DNA of 64,000 nt from DYFX01 sp964400625 (GCA_964400625.1 CAYNUS010000001.1:186001-250000), one strand, 5' to 3'. Numbered from the stretch's first letter, positions 1 through 6,568 are shown. A program made the numbers and translations. The notes: generated by a model from the sequence alone, not told the origin.

Positions 1-20
1 CTTCGGTCATACGCTCACCA

Positions 21-3000
21 TCATACACCCTGGAGCATCTTCACGTTCCCCATGCCGATCTGCTTCTCGATGGCGGCGAGGGCGTCGTGGGACGGGTCGA
101 TCTGGTAGGAGGTCTCGACGCGCTGGTAGCCGTTCTCGGCGCGGACGTCGAGCGCGACGCGCGTGCCGCCGGGATACTTGGCGAGCACGGCCTTCAGGTT
201 CGCGACGGCGGAGGGCGGGAGCTTCGAAGGGAGCGTGATGCGCACCTCCCCTTTTCCGGTCGGCGCGGGCGGACGATGCATCTGGAGCATCATCTCGGAG
301 CTCACCTGGTCGCCCTTGAAGTGCGCCTTGTAGACGGGAATGGTCTGCGGCGTGATCTGCCAGCCGCGGTCGGCCAGGAACTTCGGCTCGTCGTCCTTGC
401 GCGACATCTTGCCGGTCACGACGAGGTTCGCGCCCTCGATCCAGACAGCGCCGTTCTCCTTGAAGACGCTCGGGAAGACGAGGCATTCGGCCTGGCCGCT
501 CGTGTCGGTGATGGTGGCGAAGAGCATCGGCTCGCCGGACTTCTTCGTGATGATCTGCTTCACGGCCGTGACGGTGCCGCCCACGCGGATCGGCATGCGG
601 TCGGCGGACTCCAGCGCCTTGGCGATGGGCGTCAGGAGATCGCCGAACTCCTTGGCATGCGCCTCGAACGGGTGCGCGGTGACGTACAGGCCGAGCAGCT
701 CCTTCTCCCAGAGGAGCTTCTCCTCCTGCGTGGCGGGCGGCGCATTCCGAAGCCCCAGCGATTGCACGAGCTCGGTGCCGGCGGGCACGACGAAGGCGAA
801 GAGCGTCGACTGGCCGTTGTCGCGTTCCTTGATGAGGTTCTTGTTGTAGGTGGTGAGGACGTCGAGGTTCTCGAGGATCTGCCGCCGCTCCCCCAGCGCG
901 TCGAGCGCGCCGGACTTGGCGAGCGCTTCGAGCGACTTCTTGTTGAAGGCCTTGCCCGGGATGCGGCCGGCGAAGTCCGCGAGATCCTTGAAGGGGCCGT
1001 TCGCGCGGCGCTCCTCGATGATGGCCTTCACGGTGTCCTCGCCCAGGTTCTTGATGGCGCCGAGGCCGAAGCGGATCGTATTGTCGTCGATGTACGTGAA
1101 GCCGGCCTCGGAGCTGTTGGCGTCCGGAGCGAGCACCTCGATGCCCATCGCCTTGCATTCGCGCACCGCGAGCGCGATCGTGTCGGTGTCGCCGGATTCG
1201 GCGGTCATGAGCGCCGTCATGTATTCCGCCGGGAAGTTGGCCTTCATGTAGGCCGTCTGGTACGCGACGACGGCGTAGGAGGCGGCGTGCGCCTTGTTGA
1301 AGCCGTAGGCGGCGAAGGGCTTGATGAGTTCCCAAAGCTCGAGCGTCTTGGCCTGGGTGAGCCCGTGCGCGACGCAGCCTTCCTTGAACTTGATCTCCTG
1401 CTTGGCCATCTCCTCCGGGATCTTCTTGCCCATGGCCTTGCGGAACTTGTCGGCCTCGAGCCAGTCGTAGCCCGCGAGGTTGATGGCGGTGAGGAGCACG
1501 TCGTCCTGGTAGACGAGCATGCCGTACGACATCTGAAGATACTCCTTCATCCTTGGATCGAGGTACTTGATGAGCCTCGGGTCCTGCTTGCGCTTGATGA
1601 AGTCCGGGATGATTTCGATCGGGCCCGGACGATACAAGGCCACCATGGCCATGATGTCTTCGAGGCACGTCGGCTTCAGCTGCATCAGGTACTTCGTCAT
1701 GCCGTCGCCGTTCAGCTGGAAGAGGCCCATCGTCTTGCCGGCGGCGAGCATCTCGAAGGTCTTCTTGTCCTTCCAGTCCATGTGGACCAGGTCGATCTCC
1801 GCGCCCTTCGTCTTCTTCGCGAGATCGATGGCGTATTCCAGGATGGAAAGGTTGCGGATGCCGAGGAAGTCCATCTTGAGGACGCCGGCGGCTTCCACCG
1901 CGTTCATCTCGTACTGCGTGATGATGGCCTCGCCGCCCGCTTCGCGCTGGAGGGGCGTGTATTCGACGAGCGGCTTGTCCGAGATGACGACGCCGGCGGC
2001 GTGCACCGAACAGTGCCGCGCGTTGCCTTCGATCTGCTTGGCGAGGTCGATCTGGCGCTTCACTTCCGGTTCGGTCTCGTAGCGGTGCCGGAACTCGGGC
2101 GTCTCCTTGAGCGCACGGTCGATCGTCATGGCGAAGCCTTGCTGGCCGAACGGGATGGACTTGGCGAGCTGGTCGCAGAAGGCCACCGGGTAGCCGAGCG
2201 CTCGGCCGACGTCGCGCACCGAAGCGCGCGCGGCCATCGTCCCGAAGGTGCAGATCTGCGCCACGCGGTCGTAGCCGTATTTCTTCTTCACGTATTCAAG
2301 CACTTCGCCGCGCCGGTGGTCGGCGAAGTCCATATCGATATCGGGGGCGGAGGGGCGGAGCGGATTCAGGAAGCGCTCGAACGGCAGGTTGAAGTCGAGC
2401 GGGTTCACCGTGACGATGCCGATCGAGAAGGCCATGAGCGAACCGGCGGCGCTTCCACGGGTGGTGGAGACGATGCCTTCGCGGCGCGCCCACGACGCGT
2501 AGTCGGCGACGACGAGGAAGTATGTGGCGTACCCTTTCTTCTCGACGATGTCGAGCTCGTAGTTCAGGCGATCGATCTCCGTCTGGTTCAGCTCGCGCTT
2601 CAGGATGTTCCGCAGGCCCTCGAAGGAGATCTTCTTGAGGTATTCGTTGGCGGTGAGCCCGTCGGGGATCTCGTAGACCGGGAAGTTCCACTTGCCGAGC
2701 TCGAGCTTCACGTCGCAGCGCTCCGCGATCTTCGCGTTGTTCTCGAGCGCTTCGGGAATATCCTTGAACGCCTCCTCCATCTCCTCGGGCGACGTCATCG
2801 AAAGATCATAGTCCGCCGCGACGGAGCGTTCGCGCTCTTCCAAGGTGCGATTGTCCTTGATGCACAAAAGCAGCGACCGCGCCTCGGCCTCTTCCGGTTT
2901 CAGGTAATAGACGTTCCGCGACGCGACGACGCCCACGCCGAACTCCTTCCCGAGCGCGATGAACCGATCGTTCTGATCCTTCTGGTCCGGACTGTCGGGC

Positions 3001-3533
3001 TGATGGACGAGCTCGAAGAAGAAATTCTCCTTGCCGAAGATGTCGAGATATTCCTTCACGCGTTCCTTGGCCGCCTCCGGATTCGTCTCCGCCAAAAACT
3101 TCCCGATATCCGAACGCGGCCCGGCCAACGCGATCAGCCCCTTCCCGTGCTGGCGCAGGAGGTTGCGGTCGATGCGGGGGCGATAGTAGAAGCCGTCGAG
3201 ATACGCGACCGACGCCAGCTTCATCAGGTTCTTGTACCCCTCCATGTTCTCGGCCAAGAGGACGAGACGCCCGTTCTTGTCGTCGATGCGATGCCTCTTC
3301 AACTCGATCGTCTCGACCGCCACAAAGGCGTCATACCCGAAGATCGGCTTGATCTCCGCCTTGGCGCACTCCTGCGCAAACTCGATCGCCCCGAACATGT
3401 TGGCGTTGTCGGTCAGCGCGAGCGCCGCGGACCCCTGCGCCTTCGCGAATTTCACCAACTTATCAACCTGAGGCAAGGCCTCGAGGAGGCTGTAGTGGGA
3501 GTGGGTGTGGAGGTGGGTGAAGCGGGCGCCCAT
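21..3533 (-). CDS. dnaE: DNA polymerase III subunit alpha
   Basis: Replicative DNA polymerase catalytic subunit of 1170 residues, the usual DnaE length. The N-terminal PHP domain starts with HLHTHSHYSLLEA at about residue 8. The polymerase core carries the metal-binding aspartates in PDIDMDFAD near residue 400. A C-terminal OB-fold region lies near residue 980 (VGGTVTAVKQIITKKSGEP). The start ATG sits 8 bases downstream of a TACACT -10 box, which implies a leaderless mRNA. tRNA-like/antisense cassette 1 ends about 100 bases upstream on the same strand. After the stop codon a further minus-strand ATG occurs at bases 10-8 but is cut by the window. The family assignment is secure. Confidence 0.97.
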   Translation of the reverse strand: MGARFTHLHTHSHYSLLEALPQVDKLVKFAKAQGSAALALTDNANMFGAIEFAQECAKAEIKPIFGYDAFVAVETIELKRHRIDDKNGRLVLLAENMEGYKNLMKLASVAYLDGFYYRPRIDRNLLRQHGKGLIALAGPRSDIGKFLAETNPEAAKERVKEYLDIFGKENFFFELVHQPDSPDQKDQNDRFIALGKEFGVGVVASRNVYYLKPEEAEARSLLLCIKDNRTLEERERSVAADYDLSMTSPEEMEEAFKDIPEALENNAKIAERCDVKLELGKWNFPVYEIPDGLTANEYLKKISFEGLRNILKRELNQTEIDRLNYELDIVEKKGYATYFLVVADYASWARREGIVSTTRGSAAGSLMAFSIGIVTVNPLDFNLPFERFLNPLRPSAPDIDMDFADHRRGEVLEYVKKKYGYDRVAQICTFGTMAARASVRDVGRALGYPVAFCDQLAKSIPFGQQGFAMTIDRALKETPEFRHRYETEPEVKRQIDLAKQIEGNARHCSVHAAGVVISDKPLVEYTPLQREAGGEAIITQYEMNAVEAAGVLKMDFLGIRNLSILEYAIDLAKKTKGAEIDLVHMDWKDKKTFEMLAAGKTMGLFQLNGDGMTKYLMQLKPTCLEDIMAMVALYRPGPIEIIPDFIKRKQDPRLIKYLDPRMKEYLQMSYGMLVYQDDVLLTAINLAGYDWLEADKFRKAMGKKIPEEMAKQEIKFKEGCVAHGLTQAKTLELWELIKPFAAYGFNKAHAASYAVVAYQTAYMKANFPAEYMTALMTAESGDTDTIALAVRECKAMGIEVLAPDANSSEAGFTYIDDNTIRFGLGAIKNLGEDTVKAIIEERRANGPFKDLADFAGRIPGKAFNKKSLEALAKSGALDALGERRQILENLDVLTTYNKNLIKERDNGQSTLFAFVVPAGTELVQSLGLRNAPPATQEEKLLWEKELLGLYVTAHPFEAHAKEFGDLLTPIAKALESADRMPIRVGGTVTAVKQIITKKSGEPMLFATITDTSGQAECLVFPSVFKENGAVWIEGANLVVTGKMSRKDDEPKFLADRGWQITPQTIPVYKAHFKGDQVSSEMMLQMHRPPAPTGKGEVRITLPSKLPPSAVANLKAVLAKYPGGTRVALDVRAENGYQRVETSYQIDPSHDALAAIEKQIGMGNVKMLQGV

Positions 3534-3541
3534 ATATCCTG

Positions 3542-3547
3542 AGTGTA
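3542..3547 (-). promoter_or_regulatory. dnaE -10 box (leaderless start)
   Basis: TACACT on the minus strand lies 8 bases before the dnaE ATG, so transcription should start at or within about two bases of the start codon. No Shine-Dalgarno sequence is present. Confidence 0.6.
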
Positions 3548-3639
3548 CCCGATATTACAGGAGGAGGGGCGAACGGGGCAAAGTTGGGGCTTTGAATATC
3601 GTGACAGACATCCATGGGGCACCTTTCCTAGATCCGCCA

Positions 3640-3672
3640 TAAACGAAAACTCCCCTTTCGGGGAGTTTTCGA
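3640..3672 (-). terminator. Intrinsic terminator of antisense RNA 1
   Basis: A 12-bp stem with a GAAA tetraloop (GAAAACTCCCC/GGGGAGTTTTC) is followed by a broken T run on the minus strand. The same hairpin recurs at 4684-4716 at the end of the second cassette. Confidence 0.75.
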
Positions 3673-3708
3673 CGAAGCCTCGCGGCTGGTCGTTTGGCAC
3701 GCCTTGAC
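3640..3708 (-). ncRNA. Small RNA 1, antisense to tRNA-like RNA 1
   Basis: A predicted RNA of about 65-70 bases running from just after the -10 box TACGAT to the terminator. Its 5' end (GUCAAGGCGUGCC) can pair for 13 consecutive positions, including one G-U, with the 5' strand and loop of the anticodon-like arm of the tRNA-like RNA encoded just upstream (positions 3801-3789). A hairpin with GCC/GGC and ACGA/UCGU stems follows, then the terminator. The same plan occurs at 4684-4757 with a changed but still complementary 5' end. Transcription as a separate RNA is inferred from the promoter. The alternative is one long transcript with internal pairing. Confidence 0.55.
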
Positions 3709-3714
3709 TCTGGT

Positions 3715-3743
3715 ATCGTACCGGATCATGGCCTTTCGGTCAA
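3715..3743 (-). promoter_or_regulatory. Promoter of small RNA 1
   Basis: TTGACC and TACGAT are separated by exactly 17 bases on the minus strand. The element begins 9 bases after the CCA end of tRNA-like RNA 1. Confidence 0.6.
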
Positions 3744-3751
3744 GACTCCGG

Positions 3752-3823
3752 TGGTGGAGCGGAGGGGTATCGAACCCCCAAGGCACGATGTCAAGGCGTA
3801 CCCACGGACCATCCGTCCGCCCC
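3752..3823 (-). ncRNA. tRNA-like RNA 1 (CCA-ended, non-canonical core)
   Basis: A 72-base element with a 7-bp acceptor stem (GGGGCGG/CCGCTCC, extendable to 9 bp with flanks), encoded ACCA end and a normal T arm (GGGGG-TTCGATA-CCCCT). The rest is not a normal tRNA. In place of the D arm is a short GGA-TGG-TCC hairpin, and in place of the anticodon arm is a 6-bp stem (GGGTAC/GTGCCT) with an 11-base loop containing CCTTGACA. A standard 7-base anticodon loop reading GAC would leave a mispaired stem. It has its own TTGACA promoter and a partner antisense RNA immediately downstream. Its function is unknown; a decoy or regulator is more likely than a translating tRNA. Confidence 0.6.
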
Positions 3824-3833
3824 ACTTCTGGGT

Positions 3834-3862
3834 CCTAGCAGAAGTCAGCGCCTAGGTGTCAA
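3834..3862 (-). promoter_or_regulatory. Promoter of tRNA-like RNA 1
   Basis: TTGACA is followed 17 bases later by a GCTAGGACCCA block. Read with 19-base spacing, TAGGAC would be the -10 box. The same block with identical spacing to the RNA start (10 bases after GCTAGG) occurs at 4884-4912. Confidence 0.6.
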
Positions 3863-3900
3863 TAGATCCCTCGGCTGCGCTCGAGATGACAAGGTCGAGA

Positions 3901-3950
3901 GTGGACCCCGGCCGGAGTTCTTCCCGGTGAAAGCCGGGACCGGGGTGGTA
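3901..3950. repeat. GTGGACCCCGG palindromic repeat
   Basis: An imperfect palindrome beginning GTGGACCCCGGC and ending CCGGGGTGGTA. Its ends match those of the 31-bp inverted repeats at 16329 and 16892. It is preceded by part of the GTCAT...CGAGCGCAGCC repeat family. Confidence 0.6.
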
Positions 3951-3972
3951 TGTATTTTCTCCCTTCCCCCAA

Positions 3973-4060
3973 ACGGACCGGCAGCGCGCGCTCGCGCAGC
4001 GTCCGTTCCAACAGCGACATACCTCTTCCCGGCGCCAGCGAGCGCGCGCTGCCGGTCCGT
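3973..4060. repeat. Palindromic element, constant core with 23-bp arms (copy 1)
   Basis: Perfect 23-bp inverted arms (3973-3995 and 4038-4060) enclose a 42-base core that begins GCAGCGTCCGTTCC and ends CCCGGCGCCA. The same core recurs at 5100-5179 and twice at 6322-6522, but with unrelated arm sequences that are again self-complementary. The right arm overlaps the stop codon of the reductase gene ending at 4060. Confidence 0.8.
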
Positions 4061-4671
4061 CACTCCCCAATCGTACCCCTCACCAACTCCCCCGCCGGCT
4101 CATACGTCGCAATGATCACGCCCTTAGGTGTGATTTTCGAATCCGTCATCTTCCACGCCCTCGGCAGCGTCCCGTCGGCGAAGAGGCGCTTGCCAGTGCC
4201 GATCGTCACCGGATGCGTCCAGACGATCATCCGGTCGACGAGTTCGTGCTTCAAGAGCGTCTGGATGAGGTTGCCGCTGCCCCAGACCCACAGGTCCGGC
4301 GCGTCCATCTCCTTCAGCTTCTTGAGCTTCTCGACGACGTCGCCGCTGATGCATTCCGTGTTGTTCCACTCCGGCGTGAAGGCTTCGTGCGAGACGACGT
4401 ACTTCTTGTTGGCGTTGAACGGCACCGCCACTTCCTGCTCGACCTGCGCCTTCGGCCAGTAGCCGGCGAAGATGTCGTAGGTGACGCGGCCGAGCAGCAT
4501 CTCGAAGGGCAGTTTCATGAAGTCATCGACCAGCTTGCCGCCCACCTCGTCCATCAAGCCATACTGCCAGCCGCCGTACTTGAAACCGTTCTCCGTGTCT
4601 TCCGCCGGTCCGCCGGGCGCCTGCATGACGCCGTCGAGCGTGACGAAGGTCGTGGTGATGATCTTGCGCAT
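4060..4671 (-). CDS. RibD C-terminal/dihydrofolate reductase-like protein
   Basis: A 203-residue protein of the RibD C-terminal (DHFR-fold) family, found widely as stand-alone NADPH-dependent reductases of uncertain substrate. Family hallmarks are the N-terminal strand RKIITTTFVTLDGVMQAPGG, the MLLGRVTYDIFAGYW segment and the C-terminal VWGSGNLIQTLLKHELVD block. The ATG at 4671 was chosen because the homology begins there. It has no Shine-Dalgarno sequence and lies only 13 bases after the terminator hairpin of small RNA 2. Expression may therefore depend on read-through of that hairpin. The 3' end overlaps a palindromic repeat. Confidence 0.85.
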   Translation of the reverse strand: MRKIITTTFVTLDGVMQAPGGPAEDTENGFKYGGWQYGLMDEVGGKLVDDFMKLPFEMLLGRVTYDIFAGYWPKAQVEQEVAVPFNANKKYVVSHEAFTPEWNNTECISGDVVEKLKKLKEMDAPDLWVWGSGNLIQTLLKHELVDRMIVWTHPVTIGTGKRLFADGTLPRAWKMTDSKITPKGVIIATYEPAGELVRGTIGE

Positions 4672-4683
4672 ATGACGCCAGCA

Positions 4684-4716
4684 TAAACGAAAACTCCCCT
4701 TTCGGGGAGTTTTCGA
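4684..4716 (-). terminator. Intrinsic terminator of antisense RNA 2
   Basis: The hairpin is identical to that at 3640-3672 (GAAAACTCCCC stem, GAAA loop). It ends 13 bases before the start codon of the downstream reductase gene. Confidence 0.75.
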
Positions 4717-4757
4717 CTGGTTTCGATCCCAAGTGGGCTGCGAACCGGCCTTGCCAT
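4684..4757 (-). ncRNA. Small RNA 2, antisense to tRNA-like RNA 2
   Basis: A predicted RNA of about 72 bases. Its 5' end (UGGCAAGGCCGGUUCG) can form 16 consecutive pairs, one of them G-U, with the arm and loop of tRNA-like RNA 2 (positions 4852-4837). A nested hairpin (GGTTCG/CGAAACC around CCC-ACTT-GGG) and the shared terminator follow. Relative to locus 1 the loop base A has become C and the partner base T has become G, so complementarity is retained. The small RNA could also act as an attenuating leader for the reductase gene that starts 13 bases after its terminator. Confidence 0.55.
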
Positions 4758-4763
4758 GGCTAT

Positions 4764-4793
4764 ACGATAGCCTATTCACCGCATGCTTGTCAA
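4764..4793 (-). promoter_or_regulatory. Promoter of small RNA 2
   Basis: TTGACA and TATCGT are separated by 18 bases on the minus strand. The element starts 5 bases after the CCA end of tRNA-like RNA 2, matching the arrangement of locus 1. Confidence 0.6.
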
Positions 4794-4798
4794 CGCGG

Positions 4799-4873
4799 TG
4801 GTGGACCCGAGGGGAATCGAACCCCCGAGACCAGACTGGCAAGGCCGGTCCGTCCACCAGGAATCTCGGGCCC
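4799..4873 (-). ncRNA. tRNA-like RNA 2 (CCA-ended, non-canonical core)
   Basis: A 75-base element with a 7-bp acceptor stem (GGGCCCG/CGGGTCC), encoded ACCA and a normal T arm (GGGGG-TTCGATT-CCCCT). The D-arm position holds a short TCC-TGGT-GGA hairpin, the mirror of GGA-TGG-TCC in copy 1. The anticodon-arm position holds a 6-bp stem (GACCGG/CTGGTC) with a 10-base loop, CCTTGCCAGT. By tRNA numbering GCC falls at 34-36 with T33 and A37, like tRNA-Gly, but a conventional anticodon stem would be mostly mispaired and the D arm is absent. It is therefore called tRNA-like, not tRNA-Gly. Confidence 0.6.
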
Positions 4874-4883
4874 ACGGCTGGGT

Positions 4884-4912
4884 CCTAGCAGAAAGCACCC
4901 TCCGGATGTCAA
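4884..4912 (-). promoter_or_regulatory. Promoter of tRNA-like RNA 2
   Basis: TTGACA is followed 17 bases later by GCTAGGACCCA, identical in layout to the promoter at 3834-3862 although the spacer differs. The RNA begins 10 bases after GCTAGG. Confidence 0.6.
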
Positions 4913-4921
4913 CGGGGTACG

Positions 4922-4946
4922 CAAAAGAGCGCCGTGAGGCGCTCTT
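4922..4946 (-). terminator. Intrinsic terminator upstream of cassette 2
   Basis: AAGAGCGCC/GGCGCTCTT stem with a TTTT run on the minus strand. It insulates the operon at 5178-6288 from the tRNA-like promoter that begins 10 bases later. Confidence 0.7.
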
Positions 4947-5099
4947 CGCGGGGGCCAGACCTGATACCAGGCAGCCGAGTCCACCAGCCGCATGTTGCGG
5001 CATCCCAACGCTAACACTGTTCGCCATCGTTCACGCAAGACCCGGCCGCAGCCGCGCGCGCTGACCCGCTCCATTACCCCCTCTCCACCGCTCAGCGGG

Positions 5100-5179
5100 A
5101 ACGGGAAAGTCCGTGAACGCAGCGTCCGTTCCGACAGCGAACGACCTCTTCCCGGCGCCAGTGAGCGGACTTGCCCGTT
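5100..5179. repeat. Palindromic element, constant core (copy 2)
   Basis: The core GCAGCGTCCGTTCCGACAGCG...CTTCCCGGCGCCA is flanked by 14-base arms (5100-5113 and 5166-5179) with one mismatch. The arm sequence AACGGG.AAGTCCG is unrelated to the arms of copy 1. The right arm overlaps the stop codon of the next gene. Confidence 0.75.
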
Positions 5180-5570
5180 AACGCACGACCCTAAAACCAT
5201 CCGTCACCGAAAAAATCCCTTCGACGTCGTACTTCCTCCAGTGATCCGTGCTCAGGCGTTCGATCGGCGTGAGGACGCCGTTGCCCGAGACGCGGTCGCC
5301 GACCTGGTGCGGTTCGGGGATGCTGGACATCAGCATGGTGTCGAAGACGTAGTGGGTGCCGTCGTCGAGACGAAGGCCGATGGCGCATTCCTTGGTGGGC
5401 GGAACTCCCGGGGCGTGCGGCAGGCAGACGAGCGTGCCCGTGATCGAGGCCCGCTGGGGCGAGGGATCGGTCTCCTGCATCTGGCGGAAACGCTGCAGTC
5501 CCTGAAACCCGAACGCGAGCAGAAGGAAAAGTCCGACGACGATGAAAAGACGGTTCTTGCGCGTCGTCAT
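5178..5570 (-). CDS. Membrane-anchored protein of unknown function
   Basis: A 130-residue protein with an N-terminal membrane anchor (LFIVVGLFLLLAFGF, residues about 8-22). Its extracytoplasmic domain contains the segment GTLVCLPH and a later cysteine in KECAIGLRLDDGTHYVFD, compatible with a small beta-rich fold and a possible disulfide. No family is confidently recognised. The start ATG overlaps the stop of the upstream DUF1801 gene as ATGA, so it is the last gene of a three-gene operon starting at 6288. Confidence 0.75.
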   Translation of the reverse strand: MTTRKNRLFIVVGLFLLLAFGFQGLQRFRQMQETDPSPQRASITGTLVCLPHAPGVPPTKECAIGLRLDDGTHYVFDTMLMSSIPEPHQVGDRVSGNGVLTPIERLSTDHWRKYDVEGIFSVTDGFRVVR

Positions 5571-5974
5571 GCGGATGTTTTCACTCGTACCAGCTTCCCT
5601 TTCCGCTTCACGATGTTCTTGTAGTCCCACTGGATCTTCTTGGAAGCGGCGAGCCAGCGGCGGAGCGCGGCGAGCTTGATGTCCTTCGCGTCGGTGAAGC
5701 GCGCTTCGGCGGCCTTGAAGGTGCCCTCCGGTTTCAGACCCTCTTCCTTGAACGACTGTCCGCTCCAGAAGAGGAGGCGCACGCCGTCCTTCAGCTTGTG
5801 GTAGCCGACGATGGGATTGCCGTCCAAGAACCAGACCGGGCTGCCGTGCCAGATCCTGCTCTCGGCTTTCGGGAGCGCCTTCTCGATCTCGCGCTTCAGC
5901 GCGTCGCAGATCGCCTTGTCGGTTTTCGTCTGCCCCTTGTTGTACGCCGCGATGGTCATGAAGTCGGCTTTCAT
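5567..5974 (-). CDS. DUF1801-family protein
   Basis: A 135-residue protein resembling the DUF1801/YdhG-like family, small globular proteins of unknown biochemical role. Family-like segments are SRIWHGSPVWFLDGNPIVGYHKLKDGVRLLFWSGQ in the centre and a basic C-terminal tail. It is translationally coupled on both sides: its ATG overlaps the stop of the alkyltransferase-like gene (5971-5974), and its stop overlaps the ATG of the membrane protein (5567-5570). Family recognition comes from memory of motif style, not a search. Confidence 0.75.
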   Translation of the reverse strand: MKADFMTIAAYNKGQTKTDKAICDALKREIEKALPKAESRIWHGSPVWFLDGNPIVGYHKLKDGVRLLFWSGQSFKEEGLKPEGTFKAAEARFTDAKDIKLAALRRWLAASKKIQWDYKNIVKRKGKLVRVKTSA

Positions 5975-6288
5975 AGCAGATGTTTCTTGAAATCGATGAT
6001 GCGATCGTCTTCGTCGAGCTTGATGCCTTCCTTCTTGTAGAGCCTGAGCCGTTCGGCGCGATGTTCCTTGCTCATCCAGACGCGCCCGTCAGCGTAGACG
6101 ATGCGATGATACGGGATTCCCTTCACGCCGCGCTGTTCCGCCTTCCACAGGATGGAGGTGATGCTCTGCGACGCCATCGTTCCCCCGCCCGCCGCCCGCG
6201 CGAGACGGCCGTACGTCGTGACGCGCCCCTTCGGAATCTCGAGAGCGTAGCGGATCACCTTCTCACTGAACACGTTCCGTTTCTTCAT
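5971..6288 (-). CDS. Alkyltransferase-like (ATL) protein, MGMT fold
   Basis: A 105-residue MGMT-type DNA-binding domain. The segment VIRYALEIPKGRVTTYGRLARAAGG is the characteristic helix-turn-helix region. The position of the PCHR active site reads PYHR, so the methyl-accepting cysteine is missing. Cysteine-less homologues (ATL proteins) bind O6-alkylguanine and recruit nucleotide excision repair instead of reversing damage. Most known ATLs have tryptophan there; tyrosine is less usual. The ATG at 6288 is chosen because homology begins there. It is the first gene of the overlapping operon, and its upstream region is the nested palindrome. Confidence 0.85.
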   Translation of the reverse strand: MKKRNVFSEKVIRYALEIPKGRVTTYGRLARAAGGGTMASQSITSILWKAEQRGVKGIPYHRIVYADGRVWMSKEHRAERLRLYKKEGIKLDEDDRIIDFKKHLL

Positions 6289-6321
6289 AAGATTCGTCTT
6301 TTCTACCTCCACCCTCACTGA

Positions 6322-6522
6322 GGGGTCAGCCAGCGCTCGCGAGCGCAGCGTCCGTTCCAACAGCGACATTCCTCTTTCCCACCTCCACACAGGGCTGGGC
6401 GGTGCCCGCCGGCGCAGCGTCCGTTCAAACAGCGACATACCCCTTCCCGGCGCCAGCTGGTGGGCACCGCCCGGCCCGAACCGCCTCTTCCCGGCGCCAG
6501 CGAGCGAGCGCTGGCTGACCCC
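6322..6522. repeat. Palindromic element copy 3 with copy 4 nested inside it
   Basis: The outer copy has perfect 19-bp arms (6322-6340 and 6504-6522). Within its loop a second complete copy of the core lies between its own arms (GGGCGGTGCCC at 6397-6407 and GGGCACCGCCC at 6462-6472; copy about 6392-6476). The outer core is split, with GCAGCGTCCGTTCCAACAGCG on the left and CTTCCCGGCGCCAGCG on the right of the insert. This looks like insertion of one element into another. Confidence 0.75.
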
Positions 6523-6542
6523 GATTCCCCATCAGCATAGAC

Positions 6543-6568
6543 GAAAAAGACCCTCGGAGCGAGGGTCT
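6543..6568 (-). terminator. Terminator of shikimate kinase gene
   Basis: GACCCTCG-CTC-CGAGGGTC followed by TTTTT on the minus strand. The TAG stop codon at 6567-6569 overlaps the stem. Confidence 0.85.

Noticed and set aside
87..3542. Plus-strand open frame opposite dnaE
   Set aside because: Shadow of dnaE: no recognisable domain and biased composition. The minus strand encodes a complete DNA polymerase III alpha.
3752..4873. Calling the two CCA-ended elements tRNA-Val(GAC) and tRNA-Gly(GCC)
   Set aside because: With a 7-base anticodon loop the anticodon stems are mostly mispaired and the D arms lack the usual stem and GG pair. A 10-11-base loop on a 6-bp stem fits far better.
3640..4912. 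A one-piece or permuted tmRNA gene
   Set aside because: There is no tag reading frame or pseudoknot chain, and the tRNA-like 5' and 3' halves are in normal order within 75 bases. Two full cassettes are present, unlike a single ssrA gene.
3901..6522. CRISPR array
   Set aside because: The repeats are few, palindromic, unevenly spaced and partly nested. There are no uniform spacers or cas genes.
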